Shown: positions 37,343 through 44,410 of the stretch, one piece after another
Numbering within the stretch: position 1 is the first letter of the stretch
Layout of the letters: the number at the start of each line of letters is the position of its first letter
Source of the DNA: Elusimicrobiota bacterium
GTDB taxonomy: Bacteria > Elusimicrobiota > Elusimicrobia > Elusimicrobiales > UBA9959
Assembly (NCBI GenBank): GCA_019135865.1
Contig: JAGVVD010000019.1
Span: forward strand, 1-64,000
Reading direction: 5' to 3'
DNA length: 64,000 nucleotides
Notes under the pieces: model-generated
Told to the model about the DNA's origin: nothing
Seen by the model: the letters and a program-made list of their open reading frames with translations, nothing else
The model's database searches: none
Made by a program: the position numbers and the translations under genes

Positions 37343-38431
37343 ATGAAAGAAACTCTGATAAGGTCGTTTTCCGTCGCCAGGCTGCGCGGCGCTCTTACGC
37401 AGCCCTTCACCATCTCTTCCGGCAGCCACAAGGAACTCGACAACGCCGTCTTCATGCTGCGCCTGGGCGGCGGGGTGCGCGGCTGCGGCGAGGCCGGGGT
37501 CGCGCCGCATATAACGGGAGAGACCCTGGAAGGCACCATGGCCGCGCTGAAGCGCGCCGGGGAGTGGCTGGAGGGCCGGGACATCTCCTCCTTCGACGCC
37601 CTTTTCAGGGGCCTCCGCGAGCGCCTGGACCGCAACAGGGCGGCGCTGGCCGCCGCGGAGATGGCCGTGCTGGACGCGCTGGCGCGGCTGATGAAAGTCC
37701 CGCTCTGGCGCTTCTACGGCCCGCGGCCCGCGAAGACCGTCACCGATATCACCGTGGTGATAGGGACCCCCGAACAGGCTTTCGATTTCGCGAAATTCTA
37801 CCTGGCCCGGGGCATGAAGATCTTCAAGATAAAGGTCGGCATCGACCATGACGACGACCTGCGGCGCGCGGCCGCGGTCCGGAAGGCCGCCCCGGGCGCG
37901 GCGATATTCCTGGACGCCAACTGCGCCTGGAGCGTCGCCGAGGCCCGTTCTTTCGTGCGCGACCTGCGCCGGGCCGGTATAAGGCCTTCCGTGCTGGAGC
38001 AGCCGGTGAAGCGGGACGATATCGAGGGGCTGGCGGCCCTGTCGCGCGACTTCGACTTCCCGGTCTGCGCCGACGAAAGCCTCTATTCCCTCCAGGACGC
38101 GGTGCGCCTGATACGGGCCGGCGTCACCGGGCTCAACATAAAACTGATGAAGCTGGGCCTGGCCCAGTCCCTGGAAGTGTACCGGCTGGCGAAGGCGAAG
38201 GGCGTCTCCCTCATGATGGGGGAGATGCTGGAGAGCCGGCTCTCCTCCGTCTGCGCCGCCCATTTCGCCGCCGGTCTGGGCGGTTTCGACCTTATCGACC
38301 TCGATACCCCGCTTTTCATAAAGGACCGCGCGACCGCCGGTTTCGCCGGGCCCTCGCCCGACGGGAACTACGACCTTTCGAAGGTGAGGAGCGGCATAGG
38401 CCCGGTCCCGCTGGTGTTTTCCCGGAGGTGA
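37343..38431 (+). CDS. L-Ala-D/L-Glu (dipeptide) epimerase, enolase superfamily
   Basis: 362 residues from the ATG with AAGGAGACAGG upstream; the longer frame is a shadow of mcsB. It has an N-terminal capping domain (LTQPFTISSGSHKELDNAVF) and a barrel with the KxK base in IFKIKVGID, metal ligands in FLDANCAW, VLEQPV and CADESLY, and the opposite Lys in NIKLMKLG. The MLE subgroup with a C-terminal LIDLDTPLF is typical of dipeptide epimerases that convert L-Ala-D-Glu from peptidoglycan to L-Ala-L-Glu. Substrate assignment is from family resemblance. It fits with MurQ and DacB elsewhere in the window as part of murein recycling. Confidence 0.88.
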   Translation: MKETLIRSFSVARLRGALTQPFTISSGSHKELDNAVFMLRLGGGVRGCGEAGVAPHITGETLEGTMAALKRAGEWLEGRDISSFDALFRGLRERLDRNRAALAAAEMAVLDALARLMKVPLWRFYGPRPAKTVTDITVVIGTPEQAFDFAKFYLARGMKIFKIKVGIDHDDDLRRAAAVRKAAPGAAIFLDANCAWSVAEARSFVRDLRRAGIRPSVLEQPVKRDDIEGLAALSRDFDFPVCADESLYSLQDAVRLIRAGVTGLNIKLMKLGLAQSLEVYRLAKAKGVSLMMGEMLESRLSSVCAAHFAAGLGGFDLIDLDTPLFIKDRATAGFAGPSPDGNYDLSKVRSGIGPVPLVFSRR

Positions 38432-38435
38432 AGAA

Positions 38436-38849
38436 ATGAACGCATCGTTGTTTTCCCTGCTCCTTCTGGCGGCCCCGCCGCCGGCCGCCCGCGCCGTCGA
38501 GCCGCCCTCCCCCGGGCCGGAGATCTCCACGGTCGCCGTGACCGCGAGTACGGCCGCCGTGACCGCGAGCACGGCCGCCGTGACCGCCAGTACGGCCGCT
38601 CTTTCGGGTCCGGAACTGAAACGGGCGAGGAACTCGGAGATAGCCGCGCTCAGAAAAAAGCAGGAAGCCGAGCTGAAGGAACTGGAGATCTCCCTCAGGG
38701 ACAAACCTCCGGCCGAGGCGGGCCGGGCGAGGCGCCGCCTCAGGGCCGCGCACCGGGAGGCCCTCTCCGGCCTGAAAGCGAGGCACGCCGCCGGCGCCGG
38801 GCCCGGCTCCAAAAAGCCGGGGCCGCTCCCGCCGCCCGCCGGAAAGTGA
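38436..38849 (+). CDS. Small exported protein with heptad VTAST repeats
   Basis: 137 residues. A signal peptide (SLFSLLLLAAPPPAARA) is followed by a Pro-rich spacer and three tandem copies of a 7-residue unit (A-A-V-T-A-S-T), encoded by near-identical 21-bp repeats at about 38535-38600. The rest is a highly charged helix (KRARNSEIAALRKKQEAELK and on), likely a coiled coil, with a basic Pro/Gly/Lys tail. It belongs to no family that I recognise. It starts 4 bp after the epimerase stop with GGAGG upstream, so it is probably cotranscribed. A periplasmic structural or wall-associated role is possible but unproven. Confidence 0.6.
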   Translation: MNASLFSLLLLAAPPPAARAVEPPSPGPEISTVAVTASTAAVTASTAAVTASTAALSGPELKRARNSEIAALRKKQEAELKELEISLRDKPPAEAGRARRRLRAAHREALSGLKARHAAGAGPGSKKPGPLPPPAGK

Positions 38850-38913
38850 ACGGGACGCTCCTCAACCGGCCCCCGGCGCTCTTTGCGCCGGGGACCTCGC
38901 CGGCTCCGGGGTC

Positions 38914-38941
38914 TTGACAAGTCAATACGGTCTGCTATACT
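38914..38941 (+). promoter_or_regulatory. Near-consensus sigma-70 promoter of the small RNA
   Basis: TTGACA (38914-38919), a 16-base spacer and TATACT (38936-38941). This is the best promoter in the window. It does not precede a reading frame but a run of three hairpins. Confidence 0.8.
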
Positions 38942-38947
38942 ATGAAT

Positions 38948-39035
38948 GGCCGCAGGCCCGTGGGCCTGCCGCCCGTTGAAACCCCCCGTAGTTCAGGGGG
39001 GAGCTAAAACCCGCTGAACGCGGGTTTTTGCTTTT
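38948..39035 (+). ncRNA. Candidate small RNA with three hairpins and complementary loops
   Basis: The transcript expected from the promoter at 38914 is about 85 nt. Hairpin 1: GCAGGCC/GGCCTGC (38952-38969). Hairpin 2: CCCCCC (38982-38987), loop GTAGTTCA, GGGGGG (38996-39001). Hairpin 3: AAACCCGC (39007-39014), loop TGAAC, GCGGGTTT (39020-39027), followed by T-rich DNA. GTTCA of loop 2 (38991-38995) is the exact complement of loop 3 (39015-39019); with the flanking G and C the match is 6 bp. A kissing-loop or pseudoknot fold is therefore possible. There is no open reading frame inside, and I do not recognise a known RNA family. The downstream ftcD has its own -10 box, so this is more likely independent than a riboswitch. 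Confidence 0.6.
39007..39035 (+). terminator. Intrinsic terminator of the small RNA
   Basis: An 8-9-bp stem AAACCCGC/GCGGGTTT with a 5-base loop, followed by TTTTTGCTTTT. It is the third hairpin of the candidate RNA. Confidence 0.8.
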
Positions 39036-39094
39036 CAGCGCCCGCCCGCTCCCGGTCCGCGGAGCCGGGATTTCCCTCGCCAACCGCCAAATAG

Positions 39095-39100
39095 TATAAT
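39095..39100 (+). promoter_or_regulatory. Probable -10 box of the ftcD operon
   Basis: Perfect TATAAT in an AT-rich patch 36 bp before the ftcD ATG. TTCCCT at the 17-bp position is a weak -35. GCGGAGGTG precedes the ATG. Confidence 0.5.
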
Positions 39101-39136
39101 TATAAAAGTCTCTTACTATTTCGCGGAGGTGCTTCG

Positions 39137-40624
39137 ATGGGCAAGTTCGTGGAATGCGTACCGAATTTCAGCGAGGGGCGCGACCTCTCCAGGATAAACG
39201 CGATAGTGGACGCCGCCCGGGCCGTGCCCGGGGTCCTGGTCCTGGACGTCGAGAAGGACGCCGACCACAACCGCACCGTCCTCACCTTCATCGCCCCCGT
39301 GGAGACCGCCGCGGACGCCATGTTCGCGGTGACCAAAAAAGCCTCCGAGCTCATAGACCTCAACCAGCACAAGGGGGAGCATCCCCGTATGGGCGCCACC
39401 GACGTCGCGCCGTTCATCCCGGTCATGGATTCGACCATCGAGGACTGCGTCGCGCTGGCCGCGAAGGCCGGCGAGCGCATAGGCCGCGAACTGGGCATCC
39501 CGGTCTATCTCTACGACAAGGCGGCGCGCGTGGAGCACCGCCGCGACCTGGCCAAGGTCCGCAAGGGCCAGTTCGAGGGCCTGCGCGAGGTCATCGGCAA
39601 GGACCCCGAGCGCGTGCCGGACTTCGGACCCAACAAGATACATCCCACCGCCGGCGCGATGGCCGTCGGCGCCCGCCACCAGATAGTCAATTTCAACGTC
39701 AACCTGGCCACCACCGACATGGAGTTCGCCAAGGTCCTGGCCAAGAAGATACGCACCACCGGCGGCGGCCTGCCGGCGCTGCGCGCCAAGGAGATCTTCC
39801 TGGAGAGCAAGGGCCAGGTGCAGATGTCCACGGTGCTTACCGACTATAAGACCACCTCCATCAAGCGCGTGCTCGACGAGATGGACAAGGACCTCGGCCC
39901 CAAAGGCATAGAGATCACCGGCACCGAGCTCATCGGCCTGACCACGCAGGAGGCGCTGACCGATTACGCCGTGGAATCGCTCAAAGTGCAGGGGTTCGAC
40001 AAAGGCACGCAGGTGCTGGAGACCAAACTGCTCAAGCTGCTGGGTTCCTGGCAGTCCGGCGCGGGCCTGCTGGCCGACGCGCTGGCCAATACCGACCCGA
40101 CGCCGGGCGGCGGCAGCGCCGCGGCCATAGCCGGAGCGATGGGCTGCGCCCTCGGCCAGATGGCCGCCGGCATCACCCTGCGCGGCAAGAAGCTCGAGGA
40201 GTCGAAGAAGCCGGGCCTGGCCGCCCTGCAAGCCCGGCTCGGGCGGCTGCGCGGCGACCTGCAGGCCTGCGTGGCCGAGGATTCGCTTTCTTACGACGCC
40301 TTCATGGCGGCGATGAAAACCCCCAAGGACGATCCCGGGCGCAAGCCGAGGATGCAGGAGGCCCTGAAATACGCCGCCGAAGTGCCGCTCAAGACCGCGC
40401 GCCTGGCCGCGGAGGCCGCCGCCGAACTGCGAAAATGCGGCGACATCTCGTCCCATGTCGTCTCGGATTACCGCAGCGCGCTGTACCTGCTCGAAGCGGC
40501 GGTGAAGGGCGCGACGGAGAACGTCTTCATCAACGCCGAGTCGCTCGACGACAAGGAACTGGCGGGCCGCATGGCGGGCGACGCCCGGTCTTTCATAGAG
40601 AGCGTGAGCGCGGTAAAAGCTTAA
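39137..40624 (+). CDS. ftcD: Fused glutamate formimidoyltransferase / formimidoyl-THF cyclodeaminase
   Basis: 495 residues in two domains. Residues 1-300 are the transferase: KFVECVPNFSEGRDLSRINA opens it, with DADHNRTVLTFIAP, HKGEHPRMGATDVAPFIP and HPTAGAMAVGARHQIVNFNV. Residues 320-495 are the helical cyclodeaminase: DPTPGGGSAAAIAGAMGCAL and CVAEDSLSYDAFM. As in the mammalian enzyme, formiminoglutamate is converted to glutamate and the one-carbon unit goes onto tetrahydrofolate as 5,10-methenyl-THF. It completes the hut pathway encoded about 10 kb downstream. It is the first gene of a unit with an acyl-CoA dehydrogenase and ETF genes. Confidence 0.96.
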   Translation: MGKFVECVPNFSEGRDLSRINAIVDAARAVPGVLVLDVEKDADHNRTVLTFIAPVETAADAMFAVTKKASELIDLNQHKGEHPRMGATDVAPFIPVMDSTIEDCVALAAKAGERIGRELGIPVYLYDKAARVEHRRDLAKVRKGQFEGLREVIGKDPERVPDFGPNKIHPTAGAMAVGARHQIVNFNVNLATTDMEFAKVLAKKIRTTGGGLPALRAKEIFLESKGQVQMSTVLTDYKTTSIKRVLDEMDKDLGPKGIEITGTELIGLTTQEALTDYAVESLKVQGFDKGTQVLETKLLKLLGSWQSGAGLLADALANTDPTPGGGSAAAIAGAMGCALGQMAAGITLRGKKLEESKKPGLAALQARLGRLRGDLQACVAEDSLSYDAFMAAMKTPKDDPGRKPRMQEALKYAAEVPLKTARLAAEAAAELRKCGDISSHVVSDYRSALYLLEAAVKGATENVFINAESLDDKELAGRMAGDARSFIESVSAVKA

Positions 40625-40636
40625 GGAGACCCGATA

Positions 40637-42277
40637 ATGCCCAGCATGGACGCTATTTCACGGGGACTGGTCCTCGACAGCCTGAAGGAGTACGCCAAAA
40701 GGCGGCTGCCTTACGACCTGATAAGGGAACTGGACCACGCCAACGAGTTCCCGGCGGAGATCCTTAAAGAGATGTACGACCCGGCCGTGCTGGGCGTGCA
40801 CCTGCTGATGATCCCCGAGGAGTACGGCGGGGTCTCGGGCGGCACCTACGACATCTACCGCGTCTGCGAGGCCCTGGCCCGCATAGACCTGGGCATAGCC
40901 ACCGGCGTCTTCGCCACCTTCCTGGGCACCGATCCCATAAACGTCGGCGGTACGCAGGAGCAGAAGACCAAATGGCTCAACAAGATAGCCAAAGAGAACC
41001 TGATGGTGGCCTACGCCGCCACCGAGGCCGACGCCGGCTCGGACCTCATCAACCTGCGCACGCGCGCCGAGCACGTGGTGAAGAACGGCAAGATCGCCGG
41101 CTACCGCATCTCGGGCAACAAACAGTGGATCTCCAACGGCGGCGTGGCCGACCTCTACACCGTGCTGGCCATGGCCCCGGGCGGGCCGTCCTGGTTCATA
41201 GTCGAGCGGAACACGGAGGGCTTCTCTCCCAACAAGCACGAGGACAAGCACGGCATAAGGCTTTCCAACACCGCCGGGCTGGCGCTGGACAATGTCTATG
41301 TCCCCGCCGACCACCTGATAGGCCTCGAGGAAGGCAAAGGCCTCCTGCAGGCCCAGGCCGTCTTCGGCTACACCCGCCTCATGGTCGCCGCCTTCGGCCT
41401 CGGCGCCGGCTGGGAGGCGCTCGAGCAGGCCATACGCTACAGCCAGCAGCGCATACAGGCCGGCGGCCCGCTGAGCGAGAAGCAGGGCTACACCCACAAG
41501 CTCATAGTGCCGCACGCGGCGCGCCTCGAGGCCGCCCGCGCCTACATCGAGTACACCGCCAACCGCCTCGACGGCGGCGAGCACGGCCTGCAGACCGAGG
41601 GAGCCATCGCCAAGTACTCCGCCACCGAGAACGGCAACAAGGCCGCCGAGGATGCGATACAGGCGCTGGGCGGCTACGGCTACACGCGCGACTTCCCCGT
41701 CGAGAAGATAAAGCGCGACATCAAGATCACCTGCATCTACGAGGGCACCAGCGAGATCATGGAGATGACCATCTACCGCGGCCGCTGGCAGGAGCATCTC
41801 AAGAGCCGCGGCCGGTACCACCTGGACCTGGCCGACGAGATGGACAAGCTGCACGCTTCCGTCCACGACTGCGGCGCCTGCGCGGCCGGAATGGCGCTGC
41901 GCGCGCTGGCCGCCGTCATGGAGGAGTGCCGCGTGCAGAAGCTGACCCGCCACCAGCACGTCACCTTCAAACTGGGCCGGCTGATAGCCCTGGCCGAGAC
42001 CGCCGCCTGCTTCGCGCGCGCCGCCGCGCCGGGCAAATACCCGGAGAGCGTCCGCTTCGACGCCGGCGTTTACAAGGCGCTTTCGCGCGTCTACGCCCGC
42101 GAGGCCGCCCTGACGCTCTCCGTCGAGGGCCTGGCGCTGGTGCTGGGCGCCTCCGACAATTCGTCGGGGCTGTCCGCGGCCATGAACCTGCCGGCCGTCC
42201 AGGAGGCCCAGAAGGGCCTGATAACCGACATGGACCTGGCCGCGGCCGGGCTCAAGACCACTTTCAAGGCCAAGTAG
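40637..42277 (+). CDS. Acyl-CoA dehydrogenase with C-terminal extension
   Basis: 546 residues. The ACAD core (about 1-390) has VAYAATEADAGSDLINLRTR, ISGNKQWISNGGVADLY, IQALGGYGYTRDFPVEKIKR and the catalytic Glu in CIYEGTSEIMEMTIYRG. A helical C-terminal domain of about 150 residues is added, as in VLCAD/ACAD9-like enzymes, and may serve dimerisation. The flavoenzyme oxidises (or, with a bifurcating ETF, reduces) an acyl-CoA at the alpha-beta bond. AAGGAGACCCG precedes the ATG. etfB follows after 20 bp and etfA after that, so these form one redox module. Confidence 0.93.
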   Translation: MPSMDAISRGLVLDSLKEYAKRRLPYDLIRELDHANEFPAEILKEMYDPAVLGVHLLMIPEEYGGVSGGTYDIYRVCEALARIDLGIATGVFATFLGTDPINVGGTQEQKTKWLNKIAKENLMVAYAATEADAGSDLINLRTRAEHVVKNGKIAGYRISGNKQWISNGGVADLYTVLAMAPGGPSWFIVERNTEGFSPNKHEDKHGIRLSNTAGLALDNVYVPADHLIGLEEGKGLLQAQAVFGYTRLMVAAFGLGAGWEALEQAIRYSQQRIQAGGPLSEKQGYTHKLIVPHAARLEAARAYIEYTANRLDGGEHGLQTEGAIAKYSATENGNKAAEDAIQALGGYGYTRDFPVEKIKRDIKITCIYEGTSEIMEMTIYRGRWQEHLKSRGRYHLDLADEMDKLHASVHDCGACAAGMALRALAAVMEECRVQKLTRHQHVTFKLGRLIALAETAACFARAAAPGKYPESVRFDAGVYKALSRVYAREAALTLSVEGLALVLGASDNSSGLSAAMNLPAVQEAQKGLITDMDLAAAGLKTTFKAK

Positions 42278-42297
42278 CCTTTGCCAAGGAGCGAGAG

Positions 42298-43089
42298 ATG
42301 AACATAGTCGTCTGCGTCAAACAGGTCCCCGACTCGACCGAGGTCAAGATAAACCCCGAGACGGGCCACCTCATCCGGGCCGGCGTGCCCAGCATCGTCA
42401 ATCCCTACGACCACGCCGCGCTGGAGAACGCGCTGAAACTCAGGAAGTCGTACGGCGGCCGGGTCACCGTGATCTCGATGGGCCCGCCGCAGGCCCGCAG
42501 CGTGGTGCAGATGGGCCTCGCCCTGGGCGCCGACGAGGGCGTGCTGCTCTCCGACATGGCCTTCGCCGGCTCCGACACCTGGTCCACCTCCTACGCCCTG
42601 GCCAAAGGCATAGCCAAAATAGGCAAGACCGACGCCATCTTCTGCGGCATGCAGGCCATCGACGGCGACACCGCCCAGACCGGCCCCGGCATAGCCCAGC
42701 AGCTGGGCATACCGCAGGTGACCTTCTGCGAGCGCGTCGACATCGACGGTAAGAACTTCGTGGCCCGCCGGCACATAGACGGCGGCCACGAGATAGTCGA
42801 GGCGAAGCCCCCGGTGCTGTTCACGGTCCTGGTCCCGCAGGAGTTCAGCCCGCGCTGGCCCTCGTTCACCGAGATCTACGGCTCGTCGAAGAAACCCTAT
42901 CACGTCTGGACCGCCGCCGATATCGGGGCGGAGCCGCAGTACCTCGGGCTCAAGGGCTCGCCTACCCAGGTCTCGAAAATATACCCGCCGCCGCAGCGGG
43001 AGAAAGCCGAGATGTTCTCCGGTTCCGCGCACGAGGCGGCCGAGCACATACTGGCGATAATGCGCAAGGGCCAGTTCATAGGCGAGTAG
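42298..43089 (+). CDS. etfB: Electron transfer flavoprotein beta subunit
   Basis: 263 residues from the ATG with AAGGAGCGAGAG upstream; the longer frame overlaps the dehydrogenase and is a shadow. NIVVCVKQVPDSTEVKINPE, NPYDHAALENALKL, GADEGVLLSD and CGMQAIDGDTAQTGPGIAQQ are the family motifs, the last binding the beta-subunit nucleotide or flavin. In bifurcating ETFs this site holds the FAD that splits electrons from NADH. The partner alpha subunit is encoded 39 bp downstream. Confidence 0.96.
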   Translation: MNIVVCVKQVPDSTEVKINPETGHLIRAGVPSIVNPYDHAALENALKLRKSYGGRVTVISMGPPQARSVVQMGLALGADEGVLLSDMAFAGSDTWSTSYALAKGIAKIGKTDAIFCGMQAIDGDTAQTGPGIAQQLGIPQVTFCERVDIDGKNFVARRHIDGGHEIVEAKPPVLFTVLVPQEFSPRWPSFTEIYGSSKKPYHVWTAADIGAEPQYLGLKGSPTQVSKIYPPPQREKAEMFSGSAHEAAEHILAIMRKGQFIGE

Positions 43090-43128
43090 CGCGGCGCGTA
43101 CGGTTTTTCCAAGGAGAAGGACGAAAAT

Positions 43129-44334
43129 ATGATCGAAGTTTCCAAGAAATGCATAGGCTGCGGCAAGTGCGTGCCGGTCTGCCCCTTCGCCGCCATACAG
43201 CTGGTCGACAGGCTGGCGGTCATGAACGAGGCCTGCACCCTCTGCGGCGCCTGCGTGCAGGTCTGCCCCGTCAAGGCGATCACGATCAACCGCGAGGAGG
43301 CCTCGGCCCGCCGCGATCTCTCCTCCTACAGGGGCGTCTGGGTCTACGTCGAGCTGATGGACGTCCCCGGCAAGGGCCACGGGAAGAAGATCCGCCCCGT
43401 CACGCTGGAACTGCTCTCCGCCGGCAGGCGGCTGGCCGACGAACTGGGGCAGGAGCTCTGCGCGGTGCTGATCACCGACAAGAACCACGGCTGGGAGAAG
43501 GAACTGGGCGAGTACGGCGCCGACAAGGTCTACCTGGCCGAGAACCCGGAGTTCTTCGAGTACAACACCGATATCTTCTCCACGGCGGTCATCGGCATAA
43601 TAAACAGGCACAAGCCCGCGGTCATGCTCTACCCCGCCTCGATACAGGGCCGGGACCTGGCCCCGCGCGTGGCCTCCTCCATCTACGTCGGCCTGACGGC
43701 CGACTGCACCGGGCTGGCGATACGCGACGGCCTGCTGGTGCAGAGCCGCCCGGCCTTCGGCGGCAATATCATGGCGGACATCCTCAGCCCCAACTCCAGG
43801 CCCCAGATGGCCACCGTGCGCCCCAATGTCATGAAGATAGACGAGCCGCGCCCCGGCCGCGCGGCCATAGTCGTGCGCGAGGAGATAAAGATCGACAAGG
43901 GCCTGCGCCGCGTGAAAGTGCTCGAGCGCAAGCTGGCCCACGACAAGGCCGGCGCGAAGATCGAAGAGGCCCGCGTGATAGTCTCCGGCGGGCGCGGCCT
44001 CAAGACCAGAGAGAAGTTCAAAATGCTGGAGGAACTCTCCTCGCTCCTCGGCGGCGTCGTAGGAGCCTCGCGGGCCGCGGTGGACATGGGCTTCAAGGAG
44101 AAGACCCACCAGGTCGGCCAGAGCGGCACCACGGTCTCGCCCAAGCTCTACCTGGCCTGCGGCATCTCCGGCGCCGTGCAGCACATAGTCGGCATGAAGG
44201 CCTCGGACATCATCGTCGCCGTCAACAAGGACCCCAACGCCCCGATCTTCAACGTGGCCAGGCACGGCGTCGTGGGGGACGTGCACGAGATAGTGCCGAA
44301 GCTGATAGAAACGCTGAAGAAGAAAGGGAAATAG
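43129..44334 (+). CDS. etfA: Electron transfer flavoprotein alpha subunit with N-terminal 2[4Fe-4S] ferredoxin domain
   Basis: 401 residues. Residues 1-60 are a two-cluster ferredoxin (CIGCGKCVPVCPFAAIQ and CTLCGACVQVCPVKAI). Residues 68-400 are EtfA with PASIQGRDLAPRVASSIY, ADCTGLAI, the FAD-binding KLYLACGISGAVQHIVGMK and AVNKDPNAPIFNVA. Ferredoxin-extended EtfA subunits are known from anaerobes, for example CarE of the caffeoyl-CoA reductase complex of Acetobacterium woodii, where the ETF bifurcates electrons to ferredoxin. This suggests an anaerobic, energy-conserving acyl-CoA reduction rather than beta-oxidation. Direction and partners remain inference. Confidence 0.95.
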   Translation: MIEVSKKCIGCGKCVPVCPFAAIQLVDRLAVMNEACTLCGACVQVCPVKAITINREEASARRDLSSYRGVWVYVELMDVPGKGHGKKIRPVTLELLSAGRRLADELGQELCAVLITDKNHGWEKELGEYGADKVYLAENPEFFEYNTDIFSTAVIGIINRHKPAVMLYPASIQGRDLAPRVASSIYVGLTADCTGLAIRDGLLVQSRPAFGGNIMADILSPNSRPQMATVRPNVMKIDEPRPGRAAIVVREEIKIDKGLRRVKVLERKLAHDKAGAKIEEARVIVSGGRGLKTREKFKMLEELSSLLGGVVGASRAAVDMGFKEKTHQVGQSGTTVSPKLYLACGISGAVQHIVGMKASDIIVAVNKDPNAPIFNVARHGVVGDVHEIVPKLIETLKKKGK

Positions 44335-44410
44335 CGCGCGCCGCGGGGGCCGGGGGCCTCCGGGACGTTCGGCGGCGGCGCGGGCCCCGGGACGGGGCCG
44401 ACGGCTTTTT

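Noticed and set aside
38988-39005. tRNA D-arm-like string GTAGTTCAGGGGGGAGC
   Set aside because: No acceptor stem, anticodon arm or T arm can be formed around it. The bases are better explained by the CCCCCC/GGGGGG hairpin and the following terminator.
38914-39136. Riboswitch controlling ftcD
   Set aside because: The RNA ends in a terminator with a T tract and ftcD has a separate TATAAT downstream. No known riboswitch core (THF, histidine-related or other) was recognised. Not excluded, but less likely than an independent RNA.
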